64,000 nt of DNA. Origin: Chloroflexota bacterium (GTDB lineage Bacteria > Chloroflexota > UBA11872 > UBA12225). Location of the stretch: positions 179,035-243,034 of the forward strand of contig JAUJOR010000007.1 of the NCBI GenBank assembly GCA_030447525.1, written 5' to 3'. Shown here piece by piece: positions 24,161 to 31,739 of the stretch (the stretch's first letter is position 1; the number at the start of each line of letters is the position of its first letter). The position numbers were made by a program, and so were the translations under genes. The notes beneath the pieces are model-generated. The model had not been told where the DNA came from. It was given only the letters and a program-made list of their open reading frames with translations, and ran no database searches.

Positions 24161-25234
24161 TCAGGCCATGATCGCCAGCTGGGAGAGCCCCACACCGTAG
24201 CGCAGGGGTTGACCGGCGAAGAAGCGGGCCATCTCGTCGATCATCGTCGAGCCCAGGCGCCGGCGAGACTCGACGGTCGCCCCGGCGACGTGCGGGCTGA
24301 GGAGGACGTTGGGGAGCAGGCGCAACGGACTGCCGTCTTCCAGGGGCTCTTTGGGGAAGACGTCCAGGGCCGCCCGGATGCGCCCCCGGCCTAGCTCAGC
24401 GATGAGGGCGTTGTAATCGATGGCCGCCGCTCGCGCCGTGTTGATGAAGAGGGCGCCGTCGCGCAGCCGAGCCAGCATCTCAGCCGAGATCATGCCGTCC
24501 GTCTCGGGCGTGGTCGGGGCGTGGTTGGAGACCACGTCACAGGTGGCCATCAGCTCCCCCAGCTCGGCGAGCTTCCTCACGCCGAGCTCGGCGGCGAGGG
24601 CGTCGGGGAGGTAGGGATCATAGACCACCACGTCGCAGCCGAACGGCTGCAGGAGCCGGATGTACGCCCGACCGGTCAGACTGGCGCCGATCACCCCTAC
24701 CCGCTTCCCATACAGCTCCTCGCCGTAACCCACGGCCCGCTTGTCCTCTCCCCAGCCGCGCGGCCGCCCGGCGCTGGGTCCGGCCTGCGGCGGCGCCGCG
24801 TCTCGGGGGCTTGATCGCCCATCCCCATCGGGGCGCATGATGCCGTCGAAGTCCACCAGGCGGCGCAACGCCCCCAGCGTCACCGTCAGGGTCCATTCCC
24901 CCACCGATTCGGCGAGCACCCCGGCGGCGTGCGTTACGGCGATCCCCCGCTCGAACACCTCCGGCTTGACGAAGCCCTTGATCGTCCCGGCGGCGTGAGC
25001 CACCAGCTTGAGGCGCGGCGCCCGATCCAGGAGCTCCTGGTCGATCACCGGCGCCCCCCAGCTGGTCAAGATGGCGTCGACGTCGGAGACGCGAGCGATG
25101 ACCTCCTCGCGGGGGAGATTCTTGTCCGAGAGATTGCGGTCAACTTCCCCTAGCTCGGCCAGCTTGCCCTCCGCAGCCGGCGTGACGATCTCCGCGTAGA
25201 GCGGCCTCGGTGGCAGCACCAGAATCTTGGGCAT
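24161..25234 (-). CDS. D-2-hydroxyacid dehydrogenase family protein
   Basis: 357 residues of the NAD-dependent D-isomer-specific 2-hydroxyacid dehydrogenase family (SerA/GhrB-like). The catalytic Arg lies in INTARAAAIDY, the Glu in LDVFPKEPLEDG and the His in LSPHVAGAT. The NAD loop reads VGVIGASLTGRAYIR, so the second glycine of GxGxxG is Ser. Between the two halves, after DFDGIMRPDG, there is an extra ~25-residue Pro/Gly/Arg-rich segment not usual for the family. It probably acts on a sugar-derived hydroxyacid, given the LarA-like and Gfo/Idh/MocA genes upstream. ATG 25234. Confidence 0.85.
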   Translation of the reverse strand: MPKILVLPPRPLYAEIVTPAAEGKLAELGEVDRNLSDKNLPREEVIARVSDVDAILTSWGAPVIDQELLDRAPRLKLVAHAAGTIKGFVKPEVFERGIAVTHAAGVLAESVGEWTLTVTLGALRRLVDFDGIMRPDGDGRSSPRDAAPPQAGPSAGRPRGWGEDKRAVGYGEELYGKRVGVIGASLTGRAYIRLLQPFGCDVVVYDPYLPDALAAELGVRKLAELGELMATCDVVSNHAPTTPETDGMISAEMLARLRDGALFINTARAAAIDYNALIAELGRGRIRAALDVFPKEPLEDGSPLRLLPNVLLSPHVAGATVESRRRLGSTMIDEMARFFAGQPLRYGVGLSQLAIMA

Positions 25235-25255
25235 CTCTTGTCTCTCTCGCCTCTC

Positions 25256-25317
25256 TGCACTCGCAGGGAAGTCCTTCGCAGGTGCTCCAGATGAGCGATG
25301 AGCGAAGGTGCACCCGG
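25256..25317. repeat. 62-nt dispersed repeat, copy 2
   Basis: Second copy of the element at 16222-16283. Helix A pairs CCTTCGC (25273-25279) with GCGAAGG (25302-25308). Helix B pairs GGTGCTCC (25281-25288) with GGTGCACC (25307-25314) with one mismatch. It lies in the gap upstream of the dehydrogenase start at 25234. Confidence 0.6.
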
Positions 25318-25474
25318 CAGGCCCTTAGCCCCCTCTACCACGAGAGGGGCCGATCAATCCCGGCGGTGGGTGCAGCTGCCCTGAGCGAGCCGCACATACC
25401 GCATCTCGCTGTGCGGCGGCGGCTCGACCAGGGCAATGCAGATCCCCCTGCACCCCTGCCCGCGCGACCTCAGT

Positions 25475-25512
25475 CCTGAGACCTCAAACCTGAGACCTTA
25501 GATCTGAGACTT
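25475..25512. repeat. Short tandem repeat, period 14
   Basis: Three imperfect units begin at 25475, 25489 and 25503 with (C/T)CTGAGAC. They overlap the last codons and stop of the Gfo/Idh/MocA gene (25484), so the C-terminal residues of that protein may have been set by the repeat. Confidence 0.6.
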
Positions 25513-26581
25513 GCTCCCAGCGCCCTGAGCTGGCCGAGCGCGTGGCGGCCTCGATTACCTCCTGGGCCATGAGGCCGTCCCGCAGCGTCGGGGCCTGGTC
25601 ATGCCCGCTGCGGATGGCGGCGACGAACGGCTCCAGGTTTTGTCGTGCCCAGCCGGTGATGAACGTGTGGTGATCCACCTCCCACAGGGGCGGCTCCCCC
25701 TCGATGCGCACGGTCTGTCCCTTGTAGGGGTGCAGCGTGGCCACGCCGTTCTCCCACAAGAGCCCGCCCTTGCTCCCGTCGATCAGGTAGTGGCGGCGCC
25801 CGATAGGATAGTCCATGTGCACGCTACCGAGGCGCGAGAGGGCCAGGGAGCCGTGGAGGCCGCCGGCGAAGCGAAGGAGCAGCACAGTGTCGTCGTCCAC
25901 CTGGTGGCGGTGACGCTCTCCCGTCTGGGGATCCACGAGCTCCGGAACGAACGTCCGCAGCGAGGCCATCACCTCGGTCGTGGGCCCGAGCAGATAATGG
26001 TTCAGGTCGATCAGGTGCGAGCCAAGATCGCCGAGGATGCCGGTGCCGGCGCGGGCCTTGTCCGTGCGCCAGGACCACCGGGGCGGGCTGGCCAGCAGGC
26101 CGGCGTTGAAGGCCTGAGCGTGGACGTGGAAGGGCCGGCCCAGGGCCCCTTCCTCCAGCAGCCCCTTTACCCGACGGATCACCGGGGAAAATCGGGTGGA
26201 GAACCCCATCATGCTGCGCACCCCGGCGCGCTCCACGGCCGCGACCATCTCTCGAGCCTGGGCGATGTCCGGGGCCAGGGGTTTCTCGCAGAAGACGTGC
26301 TTTTGCTGACCCGCCGCCGCCATCACCAGCTGATAGTGGCTGTCGTCCGGCGTGTCTACGATCACCGCCTGGACGTGGGGGTGATTCAGGACGGCCGCCG
26401 GCTCTCCCGTCGCCAATGGTACGTTGAACCGGGCCGCCATCTCCTGGGCCCGCTCAAGGCGCGGTCCGCAGACGGCCATAGCACGCGTGCCAGGGAGCGA
26501 CTGTAGGGCCTCCAGGTGAGCCGAGGCCATGAACCCGTAGCCGAAGATCCCGAAGCCGATGTTCCCCTGCTCATTCACCAT
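25484..26581 (-). CDS. Gfo/Idh/MocA family oxidoreductase
   Basis: 365 residues. Rossmann region IGFGIFGYGFMASAHLEAL, catalytic HVFCEKPLAPD with intact lysine, then LGDLGSHLIDLNHYLLG with the conserved Asp/His. An NAD(P)-dependent sugar or inositol dehydrogenase of unknown substrate. ATG 26581 fits the start of the Rossmann strand; the longer upstream frame would overlap the preceding gene. The last residues (VSDLRSQV) come from the 14-base tandem repeat. It follows the unknown 221-residue gene and LarA-like gene on the same strand and precedes the hydroxyacid dehydrogenase, forming a hydroxyacid/sugar-acid group. Confidence 0.88.
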   Translation of the reverse strand: MVNEQGNIGFGIFGYGFMASAHLEALQSLPGTRAMAVCGPRLERAQEMAARFNVPLATGEPAAVLNHPHVQAVIVDTPDDSHYQLVMAAAGQQKHVFCEKPLAPDIAQAREMVAAVERAGVRSMMGFSTRFSPVIRRVKGLLEEGALGRPFHVHAQAFNAGLLASPPRWSWRTDKARAGTGILGDLGSHLIDLNHYLLGPTTEVMASLRTFVPELVDPQTGERHRHQVDDDTVLLLRFAGGLHGSLALSRLGSVHMDYPIGRRHYLIDGSKGGLLWENGVATLHPYKGQTVRIEGEPPLWEVDHHTFITGWARQNLEPFVAAIRSGHDQAPTLRDGLMAQEVIEAATRSASSGRWEQVSDLRSQV

Positions 26582-26699
26582 CGCCCGCAAGTGTACCGGC
26601 CCCACTTCCCGTTCCGTGCCCAGGGGTGCGCTGCAACTTCGGGGGGCAGGTGCACCTTCATCGCCCGGCGGCGAGACGCTCCACTGCGGCCCCAAGCGC

Positions 26700-27365
26700 T
26701 CAAGCGTCGGCTGACGGCGCGCCAGAGGCTGAAACGGGGGCGATGACGGGCATCACCCCCAGGCCCCGCCCGCTGGGCTCGGGGATGCGGCTGACCAGCA
26801 AGGGCCTGGCCTGGCCAAAGACGCCCACCGCCAGGTGCAATTCCCTTGCAGTAGCTCGGACAAGACTCCCCTTGCCTGGGCTCGCCGGCCCGGTTCCCTC
26901 CCACGAGCGGTCGGCGGCCCAGGTATAGCACTGCCGCAGGAGCCATTCGCCCTGCAGGCGGTGATGCTCCACCAGCAGCCAGACGTACAGGGCCGCCGGA
27001 GCGATGGTGGCGACCGCTCCTGGGGGCAGGAGCGCTGTCATGGCCTGCACCAGCCCTGTCCCGACGTCAAAGGTCTGGTTGAGGCTGTGCGGGAGGAGCC
27101 CTGGACGGTAGGCCAAGTCGCCCCCGGGTACAGTCAGCTCCGCCGTCTGCGCCGCCTGCTGGTCAAAGTACTTGCTCCCTTTGAATGGCGCGCCGGCCTC
27201 CCGCAGCCGGGCCAGGCTGAGTCCAGGAGGGGCGTGGAGCAGGCGCCAGCCCTGGCCGATCAGCTCCTCTTGCGTCTGGGGGGTGAAGCGGGCCACCCCG
27301 GCACGCCCCTCCTGGAGGGACTGTTCACCACGTTCCACAAGGCTGCGCATCGCCGGGGGACTCAT
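26700..27365 (-). CDS. Hypothetical protein between LarA-like and Gfo genes
   Basis: 221 residues, not recognised. There is no signal peptide. Visible elements are a helical start (AMRSLVERGEQSLQEG), a central YRPGLLPHSLNQTFDVGTGL, hydrophobic ALLPPGAVATIAPAALYVWLLVEHHRL, then LRQCYTWAADRSWEG and an end VFGQARPLLVSRIPEP. The central part suggests a compact alpha/beta domain rather than a membrane protein. ATG 27365 is 20 bases after the LarA-like stop, so the two are probably cotranscribed. It may modify or bind the LarA substrate; this is only context-based. Confidence 0.65.
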   Translation of the reverse strand: MSPPAMRSLVERGEQSLQEGRAGVARFTPQTQEELIGQGWRLLHAPPGLSLARLREAGAPFKGSKYFDQQAAQTAELTVPGGDLAYRPGLLPHSLNQTFDVGTGLVQAMTALLPPGAVATIAPAALYVWLLVEHHRLQGEWLLRQCYTWAADRSWEGTGPASPGKGSLVRATARELHLAVGVFGQARPLLVSRIPEPSGRGLGVMPVIAPVSASGAPSADA

Positions 27366-27384
27366 GACCAGGACCCCCCTTGCC

Positions 27385-28650
27385 TCAGGCCAGGTAGGGG
27401 ATGGTCTGCGGTCCTTGAGGCAGGACGCAGAGGCGGGCCCCGGGGCCGTACTCCGTCAGCAGGCTCTCAACGCGGGTCTCGACGTCCCCACAGGGGAGGA
27501 GCATCGTCTTCTCCACCACCTCGTCCGGGAGCGAGCTGTACAGGTACACCCGGCAGCGGCGCTGGATCATGGCCTGGATTTGCGCCTCCCATTGATCTGG
27601 CATCTGGAAGCCGGGAGCGTTGATGCGCTCCAGGAGCTCGTCCGGGGTGCGGGCGGAGAGGAGCAGTCCCTTGTACTCACCGTGGTCGGGGATGCCGTCC
27701 CAGCACTCCGACGCCACGACGATGGCCCCACCGTCCTTAACGATCCGCGCGGCGGCGGATACCCCTTTGATCGTCTGGTACACGTTCAGATCCAGGGGGT
27801 AGCCGCTGTTCGTCGTCAGCACGACGTCGAAGGCCTCATGGACGGGGCGCATGGCCGTTTCTTTGACCCACGCCGTGCCCGCGGCGTGCGATGCCAGCAC
27901 GTCCCCGGCGAAGACCCCGGTGATCTCGTGCTGCTTGTTCAGGCTGACGTTCAAGCTGAAGCGCGGCTCTACCATCAGGGCCGCCTCGCGGATCTCTTCC
28001 CAGATGGGGTTTCCCTCCAGCACCCCCCACGTGGCACCAGGGTGCCCGATCATCTTGGCCCCGTGGTTGCGCAGTACCGTTTCCAGGCCGGCCAGGGCCG
28101 GCATGACCATCTTCGGGCCGCCGGAGAAGCCGGCGAAAAAATGGGGCTCGATGAACCCCGTCAGGAGGCGCGCGGTGGCCCCCACGAACTCCCGGTTCAG
28201 CCAGACGTCATTCCCGAAGCGAGTCCTACCCACCTTGACCAGGCTGTGAGGGTCGCGGGCGTTGTGGGTCACGATACGGTAGCCGGTGGCACTCCGGTCG
28301 CCCAGCATGCCCCGCAGCTCCGTCTCGCTGTTGGCGCGATGCGTCCCTGTACCGTTGACCAGGGTGATCTGCGCCCGAGGAACCACCCGCTCGATCTCCG
28401 CCAGCAGCACAGGGAGCACCCGATCGTTGGGCATCGGGCGGGTGATGTCGCAAAACGAGATGGCCACGCTGTCGTCCCGGCGTAGCAGGTCGACCAGTGG
28501 CGGGCTGCCGATAGGGTGGCGCAAGGCCTCCACGATGGCGGCCGGCTCATCCGTCAGGCCCGGGACATACTGTGGCTCCACCATGGTCACGTCCCGGTCA
28601 GGGAGCTCCACGGTCATCCCGCTCTTGCCGTAGGCCAGGGTCACCTTCAC
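27385..28650 (-). CDS. larA: LarA-family nickel-pincer racemase/epimerase
   Basis: 421 residues of the lactate racemase LarA family, which epimerises 2-hydroxyacids with the nickel-pincer nucleotide. All four cofactor positions known from Lactobacillus LarA are conserved at the same spacing: His104 (NGTGTHR), His170 (FIEPHFFAG), Lys180 (SGGPKMVMP, which forms the thioamide link) and His196 (RNHGAKM). Family relatives act on lactate, malate, phenyllactate and sugar acids, so the substrate is open. LarB, LarC and LarE, which make the cofactor, are not in the window. GTG start 28650. The downstream genes (unknown, Gfo/Idh/MocA, hydroxyacid dehydrogenase) suggest a hydroxyacid interconversion pathway. 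Confidence 0.85.
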   Translation of the reverse strand: MKVTLAYGKSGMTVELPDRDVTMVEPQYVPGLTDEPAAIVEALRHPIGSPPLVDLLRRDDSVAISFCDITRPMPNDRVLPVLLAEIERVVPRAQITLVNGTGTHRANSETELRGMLGDRSATGYRIVTHNARDPHSLVKVGRTRFGNDVWLNREFVGATARLLTGFIEPHFFAGFSGGPKMVMPALAGLETVLRNHGAKMIGHPGATWGVLEGNPIWEEIREAALMVEPRFSLNVSLNKQHEITGVFAGDVLASHAAGTAWVKETAMRPVHEAFDVVLTTNSGYPLDLNVYQTIKGVSAAARIVKDGGAIVVASECWDGIPDHGEYKGLLLSARTPDELLERINAPGFQMPDQWEAQIQAMIQRRCRVYLYSSLPDEVVEKTMLLPCGDVETRVESLLTEYGPGARLCVLPQGPQTIPYLA

Positions 28651-28713
28651 CGTCTCACCCCCTGAACCCCAGGCCCCCGGGGGCGTACTCGCTGAGGCTG
28701 GCCATGCCGGCGC

Positions 28714-29103
28714 TCACGCCCCGTCCCCCCTGGCGCGATACTCCTGGATCACGGCTCGGATCACGTCCTCAGCCAGCACGGAGCAGTGCAGCTTATTGCG
28801 GGGCAGGCCCCCCAGGGCGTCGGCCACGTCGGCGTCGCGCAAGAGGGCGGCCTCCTCCAGCGTCCGCCCGGTGATCAGCTCGGTGGTGATGGAGCTGGCG
28901 GCGATCGCCGCCGGGCATCCCTCGGTGCGGAAGCGGGCGGCGACGATACGCCCGTCGGTGATACGAACGGCCAGCCGAGTACGGTCGCCGCAGGCCGGGT
29001 TTTCTACCTCGGCGACGGCATCCGCCCCTTCCAGGTCACCCAGATTACGGGGATGCTGAAAGTGATCTAAGATGGTAGGGCTGTACTCAGGCACCGGCGA
29101 CAC
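28714..29103 (-). CDS. IscU/NifU-like Fe-S scaffold
   Basis: 129 residues. The three scaffold cysteines and helpers are at Cys38/Asp40 (ENPACGD), Cys63 (TEGCPA) and His106-Cys107 (KLHCSVL). This matches the IscU pattern including the His before the third Cys, unlike the SufU protein two genes upstream. It should assemble [2Fe-2S] or [4Fe-4S] clusters. It is the last gene of the SUF operon, 8 bases after the DUF59 gene, starting at GTG 29103. Having both IscU-type and SufU-type proteins in one operon is notable. Confidence 0.85.
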   Translation of the reverse strand: MSPVPEYSPTILDHFQHPRNLGDLEGADAVAEVENPACGDRTRLAVRITDGRIVAARFRTEGCPAAIAASSITTELITGRTLEEAALLRDADVADALGGLPRNKLHCSVLAEDVIRAVIQEYRARGDGA

Positions 29104-29111
29104 TCAAGGCC

Positions 29112-29444
29112 CTAGAAGATGCCCAGCTCCATCTTGGCGTCTTCCGTCATCATCTCCTTGTCCCAGGGCGGATTGAAGGTGAACTGGACGTCCACCTTGT
29201 CCACCCCTTCCACGTCCTTCTTCAGCACCTGAGCGATCTGCTGCTTGATGCTGGGGCCAATGGGACAGAAGGGCGTCGTCAGGGTCATCACCACCTGCAC
29301 GTCCCTGGTTTCCTGGACGTGCACCTCGTACACCAGGCCCAGATCGACGATGTTGATCCCCAGCTCGGGGTCATCCACCTGCTTGAGCGCCTGCTTGACG
29401 TTGTCTTCGGTGAGGGCCAGCTTTTCTTCAGTTGTCTCGGCCAT
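29112..29444 (-). CDS. sufT: DUF59/MIP18-like Fe-S maturation protein (SufT-like)
   Basis: 110 residues. DPELGINIVDLGLVYEVHVQ is the signature of the DUF59 family (PaaD/SufT/MIP18), followed by LTTPFCPIGPSIKQQI, whose Cys60 is the conserved cysteine, and VQFTFNPPWDKEMM. SufT-type proteins help deliver Fe-S clusters to targets. ATG 29444 begins the homology; the long upstream frame is not coding. It sits between sufU and the IscU-like gene. Confidence 0.88.
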   Translation of the reverse strand: MAETTEEKLALTEDNVKQALKQVDDPELGINIVDLGLVYEVHVQETRDVQVVMTLTTPFCPIGPSIKQQIAQVLKKDVEGVDKVDVQFTFNPPWDKEMMTEDAKMELGIF

Positions 29445-29490
29445 TGCATGATCCTCTCGTGGGGGGGCTGGTAGGGTGCCCTGCCGGCGG

Positions 29491-29958
29491 CTACGTACCG
29501 GCCGGAGTGGCGGAGCGCTTACGTTCGGCGATGCCCAGGGCCTCGTCCAGGGCCTCCCAAGCAAGCAGGGCACACTTGATGCGGACGGGGTACTGCCTGA
29601 TCCCTGCCAGGGACTCCAGGTCGCCGAGCTCCAGATCTGGGGCCATCTCCTTGGCGTGCCCGGTGACCATGGCCCGCACCGTGTTGACCCATCGGCGGGC
29701 CTCGGCGCTGGGGACACCCTTGACTGCCTCGCTCATCATCGAAGCCGACGCCTCGCCGATGGCGCAGGCGTGACCGTCCCAGCAGACCTCCTCCAGCGTC
29801 CCCCCAGGAGCGTCCAGGCGGAGCGAGACCAATAGGTCGTCGCCGCACATGGCATTCGCCCCCCGGGCGGTGGCATCCGCGCACGCGCAAGCCCTCCGGT
29901 TTCGGGGATACTCGTAGTGCTCCAGGATGATCTCGTGGTAGAGCGGGTTGGCTGCCAT
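29491..29958 (-). CDS. sufU: SufU
   Basis: 155 residues. Cys38/Asp40 (AMCGDD), Cys65 (GHACAIGEAS) and Cys129 (RIKCALLAW) form the zinc/sulfur-acceptor set of SufU, with the extra ~20-residue insertion between the second and third Cys that separates SufU from IscU. In Bacillus SufU takes persulfide from SufS rather than acting as a scaffold. Directly downstream of sufS (49 bases), same strand. Confidence 0.9.
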   Translation of the reverse strand: MAANPLYHEIILEHYEYPRNRRACACADATARGANAMCGDDLLVSLRLDAPGGTLEEVCWDGHACAIGEASASMMSEAVKGVPSAEARRWVNTVRAMVTGHAKEMAPDLELGDLESLAGIRQYPVRIKCALLAWEALDEALGIAERKRSATPAGT

Positions 29959-30007
29959 CTCGCTTCACAGGGAGTGTACTGGGCGGGCGTCAGCCCACCG
30001 GCGCCCG

Positions 30008-31306
30008 TTACTGCGGACGCTCGATGACCCGGCGGAAGACGCGCTTCACCTCGTCCAGGCCGCGGGACAAGGCGTCAACCTCTTCGGTGGTGTTATAGAC
30101 GTAGAAACTGGCCCGGACGCTCGAGGGGGCGTCCATAACCGAGTGCAGCGGGCGGGCGCAGTGATGACCGGCGCGGACGGCAATACCCTGCCCGTCGAGG
30201 AGCTGGGCGACATCGTGCGGGTGTACCGCCCCGTGGCCAACGTTAAACGCCAGCACCCCGCCTCTAAAGTCCAGATCGCCGGGGCCGTAGTGAGTCAGCT
30301 CCGGGTGCGCCTCGCGCAGCGCCCCCAGGGCGCAGCGCATCAGCTCTACCTCGTGTCGGCGGACGCGCTCCATTCCCAGGCGCTCGAGATACTCGATGGC
30401 CGCGCCGAACGCGACCACGTCGGCGATATTCGGCGTCCCGGCCTCGAACTTCTGGGGCAAGGGGGCCCAGGTGGACTTCGTCCACTGTACCTCCCCGATC
30501 ATGCTCCCACCGGACAGAAATGGGGGCATCGCCTCCAGCAAGGCGGTGCGTCCCCACAGCGCGCCAACCCCCGTCGGGCCCAGCATCTTGTGTGCCGAGA
30601 GGGCAAAAAAGTCGCAGCCCAGGGCCTGCACGTCCACCGGCATGTGGGGCGCGCTCTGGGCCCCGTCCACCACCACCACCGCCCCTACCTCGTGGGCCAG
30701 GCGGGACACCTCTGCCACCGGGGCGATCGTCCCCAGTACGTTGGAGACGTGGGGCAGGGCGACCAGCTTTACCCGCGGGCTCAACAGCTCGGCGTAGGCG
30801 GCGAGGTCGAATTTGAAGGTAGGTGTCAGGGGGACGAACTTGAGGTGCGCCCCTTTGCCCTCCGCCAGGCGCTGCCAGGGAACCAGGTTGGAGTGGTGCT
30901 CCATCTGAGTGACGACGATCTCGTCCCCTGGCCCGATGTGCCCTCCGCCCCAGCAGGCGGCCACCAGGTTGAGGGCCTCCGTGGTGTTGCGGGTGAAGAT
31001 GATTTCCGCCGGCCCCGAGGCGTTGATGAACCCGGCCAGGCGCGTACGCGTCCGTTCGTAGAGCTCAGTGGAGCGGGCCGCCAGGGTGTGCGCCGCGCGG
31101 TGGATGTTGGAGTTGTGGCGCTCGTAGTAGTCCACCAGGGCCTGAATCACCTGGCGGGGCTTCTGAGACGTCGCGGCGCTATCCAGGTACACCAGCGGGT
31201 GGCCATTCACGGTTTGGGCCAGGATAGGGAAATCACGCCGGATGGCATCCACGTCCAGTGGCGTCTCCGGCGTCTGCTGCGCCCTGGCGATGTCGATTAC
31301 TGCCAT
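30008..31306 (-). CDS. sufS: Cysteine desulfurase SufS
   Basis: 432 residues, PLP enzyme that moves sulfur from cysteine to an acceptor. It opens IRRDFPILAQTVNGHPLVYLDSAATSQKP. The PLP lysine lies in FFALSAHKMLGPTGVGALWG, and the catalytic Cys in AVRAGHHCARPLH. MEHHSNLVPW and the RASFYVYNTTEEVD end are typical of the SufS/CsdA group. It lies between the Rieske gene and sufU. Confidence 0.95.
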   Translation of the reverse strand: MAVIDIARAQQTPETPLDVDAIRRDFPILAQTVNGHPLVYLDSAATSQKPRQVIQALVDYYERHNSNIHRAAHTLAARSTELYERTRTRLAGFINASGPAEIIFTRNTTEALNLVAACWGGGHIGPGDEIVVTQMEHHSNLVPWQRLAEGKGAHLKFVPLTPTFKFDLAAYAELLSPRVKLVALPHVSNVLGTIAPVAEVSRLAHEVGAVVVVDGAQSAPHMPVDVQALGCDFFALSAHKMLGPTGVGALWGRTALLEAMPPFLSGGSMIGEVQWTKSTWAPLPQKFEAGTPNIADVVAFGAAIEYLERLGMERVRRHEVELMRCALGALREAHPELTHYGPGDLDFRGGVLAFNVGHGAVHPHDVAQLLDGQGIAVRAGHHCARPLHSVMDAPSSVRASFYVYNTTEEVDALSRGLDEVKRVFRRVIERPQ

Positions 31307-31340
31307 CGGATACCCCCTGAAAGCCTCGCTGCTGGCCTCG

Positions 31341-31739
31341 TTAGAGCAAGGCCCCGCCGCGGGCCCGCTCCGGGCTTAGCGGCGCACCGGGCCGGCTGCT
31401 AACGAACAACTCGTTCCCTTCCACCTTGACCGGGAACGTCGCCAGGGGCATGGCCGCCGGCATCTGGATCACTGCGCCCGTGCGGACGTCAAAGCGCGCC
31501 CCGTGACGCGGGCACTCGATCTCCCCGTCCTCCAGCTCTCCCTGGTCGAGGGGGCCTCCGTCGTGGGTACAGACGTCCTCCACGGCGTAAAACGCACCGT
31601 CCACGTTGCACAGGGCAATGCGCAGGTCTTCGGAAGCCACGACCACGCGCACCGTGCCGCATTCGAAGCCCTCAACGCTCCCTGCCGGCAGCCACTCCCC
31701 GGCTGCGGCGCTGGCGTCGAGGTTCACGGTGTCGGCCAT
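31341..31739 (-). CDS. Rieske-type [2Fe-2S] ferredoxin
   Basis: 132 residues. Cluster ligands are CPRHGARFDVRTG (Cys-x-His) and CTHDGGPLDQG (Cys-x-His), in the order typical of small non-heme dioxygenase ferredoxins (here CTHDGG comes first, CPRHGA second). No membrane segment. It starts at ATG 31739, overlapping the sufD stop as TGATG, so translation is coupled. Rieske proteins in SUF operons are known in several phyla and may supply electrons for cluster assembly. Confidence 0.88.
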   Translation of the reverse strand: MADTVNLDASAAAGEWLPAGSVEGFECGTVRVVVASEDLRIALCNVDGAFYAVEDVCTHDGGPLDQGELEDGEIECPRHGARFDVRTGAVIQMPAAMPLATFPVKVEGNELFVSSRPGAPLSPERARGGALL

